Shown: piece by piece, positions 41,436-49,906 of the stretch
How the letters are laid out: every line of letters begins with the position of its first letter
How positions within the stretch are numbered: position 1 is the stretch's first letter
Assembly (NCBI RefSeq): GCF_904848665.1
Contig: NZ_CAJHCQ010000019.1
Location: 1-64,000, forward strand
Reading direction: 5' to 3'
Origin: Paraburkholderia hiiakae
GTDB lineage: Bacteria; Pseudomonadota; Gammaproteobacteria; Burkholderiales; Burkholderiaceae
DNA: 64,000 bases
Position numbers and translations under genes: made by a program
Notes under the pieces: model-generated
Told to the model about the DNA's origin: nothing
Seen by the model: the letters and a program-made list of their open reading frames with translations, nothing else
Database searches by the model: none

Positions 41436-42092
41436 CTAAATGCCGTTGTCCGCGCCAATGAGACCCGAGGCTTGCAGATCCTCCAGGTCGGGGAGCGTCG
41501 AGGAAAACGCAGTGAATTGCATTGCTTGCTGCGCGAGCGCGGCCAGTCGCGGGAACGATTCGCTGTTGACGGTTCGCGGGATCACCACCGAGGCACTTTG
41601 AAACGCCACGACTGCCATGATGTCGGCCTGCGAGATGCGGGACCCGATCAACCACGGGTCCGCGTGCGCGGCTTCGAGCACGCGCAAGCCGCTCTCCATC
41701 TGTTCCCGATAGCCGGCCTGCAGGTGCGCCAGCCGGTGTGCCTCGGGACGCAGCATCAGCTCGTCGCAATAGCGGGCCAGCTTGTCGTAGCAGGCGCAGG
41801 CGTAGCCGACGAGTTGCATCGCGCGCACGCGCTCCGGGCCGCTCGCGGGCATCAATCGCTGGTCGGCCGGCACGATGCTGTCCAGATAGTCGACGATCGC
41901 GTGGCTATCGACGAGCACCTGGCCGTCGTCGAGTTGCAGCGCAGGCACCCGCGCCATCGGACTGAACACTCTCACGCGTTCCGGTTCCCGATACGCGTGA
42001 TAAGGCAGATGTTCGAAAGGGAGCGTCAGCAGTCGCAGCGTGATCCCCACCCGGCGCGTGTAGCCGGATAACCATGGGCCCACCAGCTTCAT
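41436..42092 (-). CDS. Glutathione S-transferase-like protein
   Basis: A 218-residue GST: thioredoxin-fold N-domain MKLVGPWLSGYTRRVGITLRLL, cis-Pro motif RVPALQL, gamma-Glu site DSHAIVDYLD, and helical C-domain with ISQADIMAVVAFQ. It sits between the sigma-54 operon and a divergent LysR gene (42266), which may regulate it. AGGAG lies eight bases before the ATG at 42092; a longer frame to 42098 begins with a non-start codon. Confidence 0.88.
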   Translation of the reverse strand: MKLVGPWLSGYTRRVGITLRLLTLPFEHLPYHAYREPERVRVFSPMARVPALQLDDGQVLVDSHAIVDYLDSIVPADQRLMPASGPERVRAMQLVGYACACYDKLARYCDELMLRPEAHRLAHLQAGYREQMESGLRVLEAAHADPWLIGSRISQADIMAVVAFQSASVVIPRTVNSESFPRLAALAQQAMQFTAFSSTLPDLEDLQASGLIGADNGI

Positions 42093-42265
42093 CGGCAATC
42101 TCCTGCGGTGCTCGTTGGACAGCGCGGAACACCGAGTTTAGCGGCTTTGCGCGCCAGGCGCCGTTGCCGTGGAGCGCCGCGCCAGGCCTGTGGCGCCGTC
42201 AGCAGCAGCAGTTTAGACTTCGCGCTGGGCGTGCTGGCCTCGCCCGGACTCGACGAGGTGGGGAC

Positions 42266-43282
42266 ATGGATATCGTGGTAGCCATGAAAGTATTCGCCCG
42301 TGTGGTGCAGACGAACAGCTTCACGCGCGCGGCCGAAACGCTGGACATGCCGCGCGCCCGCGTGACGGTGGTCGTCCAGAGTCTCGAAGCGCACCTGAAA
42401 ACACGCCTGCTGCAACGCACAACCCGCAGCATCAACCTTACGCCAGACGGTGCGGCCTGCTACGAGCGGTGTGTGCGCGTGCTCGCGGACATCGACGACA
42501 TCGAAAGCGCTTTCCTCGGCAAGCAGCGTTCCCCGCGCGGCAAGCTGCGCGTGGACATGCCCGGCGCGCTCGGGCGTCTCATCGTCATGCCCGCGCTGGG
42601 TGACTTTCATGAGCGGTATCCGGAGATCGACCTGATGCTCGGCCTCGGCGACAAGCCGGTCGATCTCGTCCAGGAAGGCATCGACTGCGTGGTGCGCATC
42701 GGCACCTTGCAGGATTCGTCGCTCGTGGCGCGGCGCGTCGGGGTCTATCAGGCCGTCACGGTGGCTAGCCCCGCGTATCTCGACAAGGCAGGCACCCCGC
42801 AGACACTCGCGGAGCTGGCCAATCACCGTGCGGTGAATTACTACTGGCCCCGCACCGGCCGCATCATGCCCCTCATGTTCGAAGCCGACCGCGGCGAGGT
42901 GACCGAGGTGAAAATGTCGGGCTCTATCGCCGTCAACGACGCCGAGGCCTATCTGCGCGGCGCGCTAAGTGGGCTGGGGATCGCCCAGGGCGCCCGCTTG
43001 ATCGCGCTGCCCTACCTCGAATCGGGCGCACTGGTCGAGATCCTTTCACCGTGGAAGCCTCCGACGCTGCCCATTTCCGCTGTTTATCCGCACAGCCGGC
43101 ATCTCTCCGCCACCGTGCGCGCATTCATCGACTGGATCGCCGAGTTGTTCCGCACGAACCCGTTGATTTCCAGCACCCCGGAAGCCGAAGCGCGGTGCCT
43201 TCCGACGAGCGTCGCCGCTCAGGACGTCCATGACGTCGATGGGGCCGACCTGGCGGGGGACGAAACATTGCCACTTGGCTGA
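42266..43282 (+). CDS. LysR-family regulator (left flank of the catabolic cluster)
   Basis: This 338-residue LysR protein begins MDIVVAMKVFARVVQTNSFTRAAETLDMPRARVTVVVQSLE and has a normal effector domain, followed by an unusual 35-residue acidic C-terminal extension (STPEAEARCLPTSVAAQDVHDVDGADLAG). It is similar in its HTH region to the LysR at 49907 (both contain TRAAETLDMP / TKAAETLDMP and LLQRTTRSINLTP / LLHRTTRSVTVTP). It is divergent from the GST and upstream of the eight-gene catabolic cluster. A terminator follows at 43302. Confidence 0.9.
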   Translation: MDIVVAMKVFARVVQTNSFTRAAETLDMPRARVTVVVQSLEAHLKTRLLQRTTRSINLTPDGAACYERCVRVLADIDDIESAFLGKQRSPRGKLRVDMPGALGRLIVMPALGDFHERYPEIDLMLGLGDKPVDLVQEGIDCVVRIGTLQDSSLVARRVGVYQAVTVASPAYLDKAGTPQTLAELANHRAVNYYWPRTGRIMPLMFEADRGEVTEVKMSGSIAVNDAEAYLRGALSGLGIAQGARLIALPYLESGALVEILSPWKPPTLPISAVYPHSRHLSATVRAFIDWIAELFRTNPLISSTPEAEARCLPTSVAAQDVHDVDGADLAGDETLPLG

Positions 43283-43301
43283 GCTGACAATAATCAGGCT
43301 T

Positions 43302-43326
43302 AAAGAACGGGCATTGTTCTTTTTTT
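43302..43326 (+). terminator. Terminator after the LysR gene
   Basis: AAAGAAC and GTTCTTT arms with a seven-base loop are followed by four more T. It ends the LysR transcript before the catabolic operon promoter. Confidence 0.8.
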
Positions 43327-43480
43327 CGATAACACTGTTGAGTCGAACGCGAGATTTATCGGGCCGGCGTTAGCCACCACAATCAGACCATTGTTCGTTC
43401 GGCGAGTGGTCCCTGCACCGCTGTCCCAACGCAACGCAAGCGCGACGCCAATACAACGCGCACAAGCATGCGCTGCACAT

Positions 43481-43501
43481 TTTTGCGCGGGTGGCGCAAA
43501 A
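43481..43501 (+). promoter_or_regulatory. TTTTGCGC-N5-GCGCAAAA inverted repeat before the catabolic operon
   Basis: Perfect eight-base arms separated by GGGTG, 52-72 nt upstream of the SDR start codon. The symmetry and position fit an operator of a LysR-type regulator, two of which flank this cluster. Confidence 0.6.
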
Positions 43502-43552
43502 CTTTAATTCGTCATCCTAATGTTTTGACTCACTACGATCAGGAGCACAATC

Positions 43553-44314
43553 ATGAATCTCAGCGGAAATACCGTATTCATCACAGGCGGCACCTCGGGC
43601 ATCGGCCGCGCACTGGCAGAAGCCCTCCATCGGCGCGGCAACAAGGTCATCGTCGCGGGGCGGCGCAAGTCTCTGCTCGACGAGATCGCCCGGCTCAATC
43701 CCGGTATCGATACCGTCGAACTCAATATCGGCGACGCCACACAGATTCGCGAAGTCGCCGCGCAATTGATCGCGGACAATCCGGCGCTGAACGTCGTGAT
43801 CAACAACGCCGGCATCATGCCATTCGACGACGCCAGCGGCGCACTCGACGACGAGCAGGCCGTGCGTCTCGTCGAGACCAACCTGCTCGGGCCGGTCCGT
43901 GTCAGCGCCGCCTTCGTCGAGCATCTGAAACAGCAGTCCGAGTCGTACATCATCAACAACAGTTCCGTACTCGCGTACGTGCCGCTCGCGGCCACGGCGC
44001 TGTACTCCGCGACCAAGGCCGCGATTCACTCGTACACACTTTCGCAACGCTTCGCACTACGTGATACGAGCGTGAAGGTGCTCGAAATCGCGCCGCCCTG
44101 GGTCGATACGGACCTCGTCCACAAGAGCGGCGACCCGCGCGCCATGCCGCTCGACGCATTCATCGCCGAAACGCTGAAGCTGCTTGAAACCGCGACGACC
44201 GAGGTCGTGGTCGATGCGGCGAAACCGATGCGCGATAACGCAGGCCCCGCCGAACACACTTTCGTCGAACAGTTCAACCAGTTCGTCGCCGATAACCCGA
44301 TTCCCGTTGAATGA
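43553..44314 (+). CDS. Short-chain dehydrogenase/reductase
   Basis: This 253-residue classical SDR has the NAD(P) motif TGGTSGIGRAL (11-21), NNAGIMPFDD, the catalytic Ser in NNSSVL and YSATKAAIHSY (Tyr-x3-Lys). The layout with an N-terminal MNLSGNTVFITGG resembles the DltE-type oxidoreductase subgroup. It oxidises or reduces an alcohol/ketone of unknown identity. First gene of the cluster; the next gene starts 14 nt later. The cofactor site GRRK after the second strand favours NADP. Confidence 0.93.
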   Translation: MNLSGNTVFITGGTSGIGRALAEALHRRGNKVIVAGRRKSLLDEIARLNPGIDTVELNIGDATQIREVAAQLIADNPALNVVINNAGIMPFDDASGALDDEQAVRLVETNLLGPVRVSAAFVEHLKQQSESYIINNSSVLAYVPLAATALYSATKAAIHSYTLSQRFALRDTSVKVLEIAPPWVDTDLVHKSGDPRAMPLDAFIAETLKLLETATTEVVVDAAKPMRDNAGPAEHTFVEQFNQFVADNPIPVE

Positions 44315-44328
44315 GAGGCGCTTAAGCC

Positions 44329-44733
44329 ATGACCACCGCATCCGAAGAGAAGAACACGACGCTCGTTCTCGAAGCGCTCGAGACGCTGTTCAACAGGAAA
44401 GACTACGAGAAGGCCGCGCAGTTCTGGTCCGATACCTACGTGCAGCACAGCCGGCACGTACCGGCCGGACGCGACGGGCTTTTCGGCCTTGTGCGCTCGC
44501 TAAGCGATATTCGCTTCGAATACGACATGGCGATCGCCAAAGACGACTTCGTCTGGGTGCACAGCCGCTACACCAGTTCGGCCACGCCCGCCGCCTTGAT
44601 CGCCGTGGATATCCTGCGCATCGAGGACGGCAAGCTCGTAGAACATTGGGACGTACTGCAGGACGAGCCAACGCGCAGCGAGTCCGCCGGCGGCTATCCG
44701 ATGTTCGGCAACGCATTCCCGGGTGAGCAATAA
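44329..44733 (+). CDS. NTF2/SnoaL-like protein
   Basis: This 134-residue protein of the SnoaL/NTF2-like fold has the usual pattern NRKDYEKAAQFWSDTYVQHSRHVPAGRDGLFGLV, a central hydrophobic pocket and ILRIEDGKLVEHWDVLQ with the typical WD. These small cone-shaped proteins are hydrolases, isomerases or dehydratases of diverse substrates. Second gene of the cluster, 14 nt after the SDR gene. Confidence 0.88.
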   Translation: MTTASEEKNTTLVLEALETLFNRKDYEKAAQFWSDTYVQHSRHVPAGRDGLFGLVRSLSDIRFEYDMAIAKDDFVWVHSRYTSSATPAALIAVDILRIEDGKLVEHWDVLQDEPTRSESAGGYPMFGNAFPGEQ

Positions 44734-44768
44734 CGCTCGCGGCAACCGCGGCAGAAAAGGACACAGCA

Positions 44769-45491
44769 ATGAGTACGTTGCTCGAACGCGCCGTAGCGGC
44801 GCACGGTGGAATCGACAACTGGAAGAAGCTGCGCACCGCTTCGGCCACCCTCGATATCGGCGGCGCCGTATGGCACCTCAAAGGCCAGCCGGATAGGTTC
44901 CGCAATATCGCACTGGTGGCCAGCCTGACACGCCAGCACGTCTCGATCATGTCGCCGGCTTCCGGCTGGCAAGGCACGTTCACGCCGGATGCCGTACGCA
45001 TCGAGTCGCTTGACGGGCAGACCACCGAAGAGCGGCGCACACCGCGAGACTTTTATCGAGATCATGTTCAGGAGACCTCATGGGATCGTCTGCACGCGCT
45101 GTACTTCACCGGCTACGCGCTCTGGACCTATCTGACGATCCCGTTTCTCTATACCTACCCCGGCTTCCATACGGAAGAGCTGCCTGAATGGGAAGAGAAC
45201 GGCGAAGTCTGGCAACGACTGAAGGTCACGTTTCCCGATTCGGTTGCCAGTCACACCCGCGAGCAGATTTCTTACTTCGGCGAGGATGGCCTGCTACGCC
45301 GCCACGACTATACCGTCGACGTGATGGGCGGCGCGCAAGGCGCCAACTATGCATCGGACTACCGAGAACTGAATGGCGTAATGGTCCCAACGACGCGGCG
45401 CATCTTTGCCTACGACGAGGCGAGGCAGAAGGTCGGCGAGTCGTTGCTCGTGTCGATCGACTTTCGCACGATCGAGTTCCGCTCCGAGTAG
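44769..45491 (+). CDS. Conserved hypothetical protein, LolA-like beta-sheet pattern
   Basis: I cannot assign this 240-residue protein to a named family. It starts MSTLLERAVAAHGGIDNWKKLRTASATLDIGGAVW, the opening typical of proteins with a LolA/DUF-like half-barrel that begin with H-G-G-x-x-x-W. The rest is beta-rich and amphipathic (LYFTGYALWTYLTIPFLYTYPGF). It has no signal peptide. It follows the NTF2-like gene by 35 nt and could bind the hydrophobic substrate of the pathway. A 190-nt gap follows, with no gene. Confidence 0.8.
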   Translation: MSTLLERAVAAHGGIDNWKKLRTASATLDIGGAVWHLKGQPDRFRNIALVASLTRQHVSIMSPASGWQGTFTPDAVRIESLDGQTTEERRTPRDFYRDHVQETSWDRLHALYFTGYALWTYLTIPFLYTYPGFHTEELPEWEENGEVWQRLKVTFPDSVASHTREQISYFGEDGLLRRHDYTVDVMGGAQGANYASDYRELNGVMVPTTRRIFAYDEARQKVGESLLVSIDFRTIEFRSE

Positions 45492-45681
45492 TCGGGCGAC
45501 CAGGCCTGACCGGCCGCCGGACGGCGCCCCGCGCCGATTATTGACCGAATTGGAATGCCGCTTTCAGCGCACCCCTCTTTCTCCCTTCCTGGACGTCGCC
45601 TACATTAACTTCAGGTTCCGCGGGGCAGCAAGCAAGCGCTACCGGCTAGCTTGCGGCCCGCTCCCTGAAAAGGACACGTTC

Positions 45682-46134
45682 ATGAGTCAGGAAACGCTCT
45701 ACTTCGACGACCTCAAGGTCGGCGACACCTTCACCACAGGCACGCATGAAGTCGGCGCCGCCGACATCAAACGGTTCGCCGCAGAGTTCGATCCGCAGCC
45801 GTTCCACCTCGACGACGAAGCGGCCCGCAAAACGATGTTCGGTTCGCTCGCGGCGAGCGGCTGGCATACGGCGGCGATCACGATGCGTCTGCTCGTCGAC
45901 GATGGCCCGAAGCTGGCCAACGGGGTGCTTGGCGCCGGCTGCGAGATCGAGTGGAAGATGCCGACGCGCCCCGGCGACGTGCTGCATGTCGAAAGCGAGG
46001 TGATGGAACTGATCCCTTCGCGCTCGCGCATCGATCTCGGCACCCTGTTGCTGCGCTCCAGAACGCTCAATCAGCAAGGCCAGGTCGTGCAGAACATGAC
46101 GGCCAAACTGATCGTCGCGCGTCGCCCCGCATAA
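45682..46134 (+). CDS. MaoC-family dehydratase
   Basis: This 150-residue MaoC/hotdog protein contains FDDLKVGDTFTTGTHEVGAADIKRFAAEFDPQPFHLDDEAA, matching the hydratase-2 signature (D-x-x-x-x-H, catalytic Asp and His), and LAASGWHTAAITMRLL. It hydrates enoyl-CoA or a related substrate. The start at 45682 gives the family-typical SQETLYFDDL; upstream in-frame codons are low quality. It lies in the catabolic cluster between the unknown gene and the flavin reductase. Confidence 0.9.
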   Translation: MSQETLYFDDLKVGDTFTTGTHEVGAADIKRFAAEFDPQPFHLDDEAARKTMFGSLAASGWHTAAITMRLLVDDGPKLANGVLGAGCEIEWKMPTRPGDVLHVESEVMELIPSRSRIDLGTLLLRSRTLNQQGQVVQNMTAKLIVARRPA

Positions 46135-46170
46135 CGCTGAGCACCTGACACCTTTTCAAGGACACGCATC

Positions 46171-46878
46171 ATGATCGTCGACCCCTCCACGCAGAACGCC
46201 GCTGCCAACTACAAGCTGCTGATCGGCTCGATCCTGCCGCGCGCCATCGCCTGGGTCAGCACGCTTTCCACGGACGGCGTCGCCAACCTCGCGCCGATCT
46301 CGTTCTTCACCGCCGTGGGCCGCAAGCCGCCGATGATTTCCATTTCGATGCAACCCCGCTCCGACGGCGTGACGTTGAAGGACACCTTCGTCAACATCCG
46401 CGACACCGGTGAGTTCGTCGTCAATATCGCCAACCTGGCGCTCGCCGATGCGATGCATCGCAGTGCGTATGAATTCCCCTCCGATGTCGACGAGTTCGAC
46501 GCACTCGGACTCGAGAAGGCCGATTCGCTGACGGTGCGCCCGCCTCGCGTGCAGGCCGCGCCGATCGCGCTCGAGTGCAAGCTCGAGCGGATCATCCAGA
46601 TCAGCGACTACGACCACGTGATATTCGGCGAAGTGCTCCGCTTCCGGATCCGCGACGACCTCTACCTCGAGCGTGGCCGTATCGACACGGCCGCCCTGCA
46701 GGCGGTCGGCCGCCTCGCCGCTGAATACACGGTGGTACAGAGCGCGTTCACGACACCGCTCGACCCACAGGTGCTCGCGCGCCTGCAGAACAAGCGCATC
46801 GGCCGCCTCGACGACTTTGACGACAGTTACTCGCCCATCGACGGCGCCAGCTGGTCCGCATCCGGCGCGACACGCTGA
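46171..46878 (+). CDS. Flavin reductase-like domain protein
   Basis: This 235-residue protein of the FMN-binding split-barrel flavin reductase family has ILPRAIAWVSTLSTDGVANLAPISFFTAVGRKPPMISISM (residues 21-60), the FMN-binding pattern, and DTGEFVVNIANLALADAM. It may reduce FMN for a monooxygenase, though no monooxygenase is encoded nearby, or act directly as an oxidoreductase. It starts 36 nt after the MaoC stop. Confidence 0.9.
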   Translation: MIVDPSTQNAAANYKLLIGSILPRAIAWVSTLSTDGVANLAPISFFTAVGRKPPMISISMQPRSDGVTLKDTFVNIRDTGEFVVNIANLALADAMHRSAYEFPSDVDEFDALGLEKADSLTVRPPRVQAAPIALECKLERIIQISDYDHVIFGEVLRFRIRDDLYLERGRIDTAALQAVGRLAAEYTVVQSAFTTPLDPQVLARLQNKRIGRLDDFDDSYSPIDGASWSASGATR

Positions 46879-46907
46879 TCTTCGAACCGCCAGCGAGAGA
46901 AACCAGC

Positions 46908-48089
46908 ATGCATCGAACTCATTCGACCCAGCCCGCGCTCGTGTTTATCCACGGGTTTCTCGACGGCGCCCAGATATGGGAGGACGTCACACGGCACCTC
47001 GGCCATCGCGCGGCCGGCGCACTGTGCATCGATCTGCCCGGCATGGGTGCGCGCGCCGATGAACCCGGCCCGTTCAGTCTCGACCGCTTCGCGGCGGACG
47101 TCACGACTCAGGTGCGCGCGCTGTCGCTGCCGGTCGTCCTCGTCGGCCATAGCATGGGCGCGCAGATTGCCGAGCTGGTCGCACAACGGCTCGTCCAGCA
47201 GGTGCGCGGCCTCGTGCTGATGACGCCGGTGCCGCTGCGCGGCGCGGGACTGCCCAATGAAGCCATGAGCGCGTTCCACGCGATCGGCGGCAATCCGGCG
47301 GCGCAACGCGAGTTACGCCGCAATGTTTCGGTGAACCTGGATGACGCGCGACTCGAGCGCCTCGGCCAGCTCGGCGATCGCGTCGCCGCCTCGGCCGTCG
47401 GCATCTTTGCCGACCTCTGGAACGCGGGACATCCGTCCGGCGCTGAACCCTCCCGATATCGCGGCCCGGTCCTCATCGTCCGCGGCGACGGCGACAGCTT
47501 CGTCAACTTCGCAATGATCTCCTCGGGCGTGATGCCGCGCTTCAAGGCGCCTTCCATTGCGTCGATCGAGCGCGCGGGCCACTGGCCGCACATCGAGCAG
47601 CCGGCTGCGGTTGCACGCGTCGTCGAGTCGTTTCTCGCCAATATCGAGCATGCGCCCAACGGCGCGCAGTTGCAGGACACGCCCGTCGCGTCGCAAGGAT
47701 GGACCCGTGCGTTCGAGCAGAAGTCCGCCGACGCCTTTGCGGATGCGTTCGCACTGAACGTCGTGCTCGAAGCAAGTGTGCTCGCGAAGCCGGCCATCGG
47801 CATCGAACAGGTCAAGGCCGTGATGACCACGGCCAGCAAGATCTATGAGGCGCTTTCGTTCACCCACGAAGCACACAACGGGCTGCGCGACTACCTCGAA
47901 TGGGAAGTCCAGGCGTTCGGCGGCGAGCGCATGCGTGGCGTCACGGTCCTCACGAAGAACGCGGCGGGCAAGATTGTTCACGTGGCGATCCATCATCGGC
48001 CGCTCGGTGGCGCGCTGAAATTCTCGGCGGAACTCGGCCGTCGCCTGCAAGGCAAGGTCGACGCGAGCCTCTTTTATCCCGGCGCGTGA
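46908..48089 (+). CDS. Alpha/beta hydrolase fused to a SnoaL/NTF2-like domain
   Basis: A 393-residue two-domain protein. Residues 1-250 form an alpha/beta hydrolase (VFIHGFLDGAQIWEDVTRHL; nucleophile GHSMGAQIAEL; RGDGDSF; His in RAGHWPHIEQP). Residues 265-390 resemble a SnoaL/NTF2-like domain (WTRAFEQKSADAFADAFALNVVLEASVLAKP, KIYEALSFTHEAHNGLRDYLEWE). The fusion is uncommon in my experience and suggests two successive steps on one substrate. It lies 29 nt after the flavin reductase. Confidence 0.85.
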   Translation: MHRTHSTQPALVFIHGFLDGAQIWEDVTRHLGHRAAGALCIDLPGMGARADEPGPFSLDRFAADVTTQVRALSLPVVLVGHSMGAQIAELVAQRLVQQVRGLVLMTPVPLRGAGLPNEAMSAFHAIGGNPAAQRELRRNVSVNLDDARLERLGQLGDRVAASAVGIFADLWNAGHPSGAEPSRYRGPVLIVRGDGDSFVNFAMISSGVMPRFKAPSIASIERAGHWPHIEQPAAVARVVESFLANIEHAPNGAQLQDTPVASQGWTRAFEQKSADAFADAFALNVVLEASVLAKPAIGIEQVKAVMTTASKIYEALSFTHEAHNGLRDYLEWEVQAFGGERMRGVTVLTKNAAGKIVHVAIHHRPLGGALKFSAELGRRLQGKVDASLFYPGA

Positions 48090-48133
48090 TCGGTATCCGC
48101 GCGCGCAATCATCCCGATTCCAGGAGAGTGAAA

Positions 48134-49027
48134 ATGGTCAAACGTAGCGATGTCGAATTCGAAGTGGACGGCGGCGTCAAGCTGCGCGGCTGGCTCTTCA
48201 CGCCGCCCGGCGAAGGACGGCGCCCCGCCATCACGATGGCGCACGGCTACGCCGGCGTGAAGCAACACGGGCTCGAGCCGTTCGCACGCGCCTTTGCCGA
48301 AGCGGGCTTCGTCGTGCTGCTGCACGACCATCGCGGCTTCGGCGCGAGCGAGGGCGCGCCGCGCCACGACATCGATCCGTGGCGTCAGATCGCGGACTGG
48401 CGGCGCGCCATCAGCTACCTCGAAAGCCTCGACGTCGTCGATCCGGCGCGCATCGGCCTCTGGGGTACGAGCTATGCGGGCGGCCACGCGATCGTGCTGG
48501 GCGCAACCGAGCGGCGTCTGCGCTGCGTCGTCGCCCAGGTGCCGACGATCAGCGGCTACGAACAGGGGCTGCGCCGCATTGCGCCGGAGAACGTCGCGGC
48601 AATCGAAGAAGCGTTCGCCGACGACGACCGCGCGCAACTGCGCGGTGAGGCGCCGCGGCGGCAGGCGATCGTGAGTGCCGATCCTGCGGTCGCCGCGTCG
48701 TATCGCGCAAAGGACGCAATCGACTTCTATCTGCAGTCCCTGCCGGAAGGCGTCTGGGAAAACAACGTGACGGTGCGCTCGACGCGCGCCGCGCGCATGT
48801 ACGAGCCCGGCCAGTGGATTGCGCGTGTATCGCCGACGCCCTTGCTGATGGTGGTCGCCACGCACGACGCGATCACGTTGACGGACCTCGAACTGGCTGC
48901 TTACGAACGTGCGCTTCAGCCCAAGCGGCTCGTGACGATCGAAGGCGGACACTTCGATCCGTATCTGTCGCAGTTTCAGATTTCCAGCAACGCCGCGCTC
49001 GAGTGGTTCAAGCAGCACCTCGGCTAA
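48134..49027 (+). CDS. Alpha/beta hydrolase
   Basis: This 297-residue alpha/beta hydrolase of the DLH/BAAT-like group has the oxyanion segment MAHGYAGVKQHGLEPFA, HDHRGFGASEG, nucleophile GLWGTSYAGGHAI (Ser in G-T-S-Y-A), Asp in VATHDAITL and His in IEGGHFDPYL. The Trp-x-Ala-x-x insertion fits carboxylesterases acting on medium acyl substrates. CAGGAGAG precedes the start at 48134, 44 nt after the fusion gene. Confidence 0.9.
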   Translation: MVKRSDVEFEVDGGVKLRGWLFTPPGEGRRPAITMAHGYAGVKQHGLEPFARAFAEAGFVVLLHDHRGFGASEGAPRHDIDPWRQIADWRRAISYLESLDVVDPARIGLWGTSYAGGHAIVLGATERRLRCVVAQVPTISGYEQGLRRIAPENVAAIEEAFADDDRAQLRGEAPRRQAIVSADPAVAASYRAKDAIDFYLQSLPEGVWENNVTVRSTRAARMYEPGQWIARVSPTPLLMVVATHDAITLTDLELAAYERALQPKRLVTIEGGHFDPYLSQFQISSNAALEWFKQHLG

Positions 49028-49057
49028 TCTCCGCACTCACGTTTCAAGGATCACTCC

Positions 49058-49846
49058 ATGGCTCACCTGACTGTCAGCTTCGACGACGCGCTCGCGACGA
49101 TCGTCCTCGACCACCCTCCGCAGAATCGCATCGACGACCGCATGATCGACGAACTGGCTGCGGCCGTCACTGCAATCGAGAGCAGCGAAGCACGCGCGGT
49201 GCTTGTGCGTAGCGCTGGCGAAAACTTCTCGTTCGGCGGCGACATCATGAATTGGCCCGACGCGAACCTGCGCGAACTACGAGCGCGTTTCGGCCACTAC
49301 ATGTCCGTGTTCAATCGCTTCGAGCGCCTGCCGCTGCCCGTCGTCGCCGCGGTGCAGGGTCTGTGCTTCGGCGGCGGCGTTGAACTCGCGCTGCGGGCGG
49401 ACGTGATCTTCGCGGGCGAAACGGCGACCTTCGGCCATCCCGAGCAGACACTCGGTATCGTCACCGTGCTCGGCGGCATCTACCGGGTCGCGGAACGCGC
49501 GGGCCGTTCGCGCGCTTCCGAATGGGCGCTCACATCTGAGAAGGTGCCCGCTTCCACCATGGAACGATTCGGCATCGTGAACCGCGTGGTGGCCGATACG
49601 GCTCTGCTGGAAGAAGCGACCCAATTCGCGCGCCAGGTCGCCAGCGGCCCCACGCGTGCTTATGCCGCGCACAAGGCGCTGCTGCGCGCATGGGCCGTTG
49701 GCGGCGTAGCGGCCGCGGACGAAGCGATGCTCGACGCCGCGATGCCGCTGTTCGACACCGACGACGTGCAACGCGGGCTGCGCTCCGCCGTCGACGCGCT
49801 GAAAGCGGGCCGCCCACGCCCGGCGGTGGACTTCAAGGGCTTCTGA
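49058..49846 (+). CDS. Enoyl-CoA hydratase/isomerase family protein
   Basis: A 262-residue crotonase: NFSFGGDIMNW (oxyanion hole region), AAVQGLCFGGGVELALRADVIFAG, GHPEQTLGIVTVLGGIYRVA. The first catalytic Glu position of enoyl-CoA hydratases is occupied by Glu in HPEQTLG, consistent with hydratase or isomerase activity. Last gene of the cluster, 60 nt upstream of the second LysR gene. Together with the MaoC protein and hydrolases it implies CoA-thioester chemistry. Confidence 0.92.
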   Translation: MAHLTVSFDDALATIVLDHPPQNRIDDRMIDELAAAVTAIESSEARAVLVRSAGENFSFGGDIMNWPDANLRELRARFGHYMSVFNRFERLPLPVVAAVQGLCFGGGVELALRADVIFAGETATFGHPEQTLGIVTVLGGIYRVAERAGRSRASEWALTSEKVPASTMERFGIVNRVVADTALLEEATQFARQVASGPTRAYAAHKALLRAWAVGGVAAADEAMLDAAMPLFDTDDVQRGLRSAVDALKAGRPRPAVDFKGF

Positions 49847-49906
49847 AAGCAGCTGCCGCGATTGTGCGGTCTAATGACGTCGTCCCTTCGAACGCAGAGG
49901 CCTGTC

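Noticed and set aside
43468..44064. 198-codon + frame overlapping the SDR gene
   Set aside because: Low-complexity Arg/Ser translation in a different frame from the well-supported SDR.
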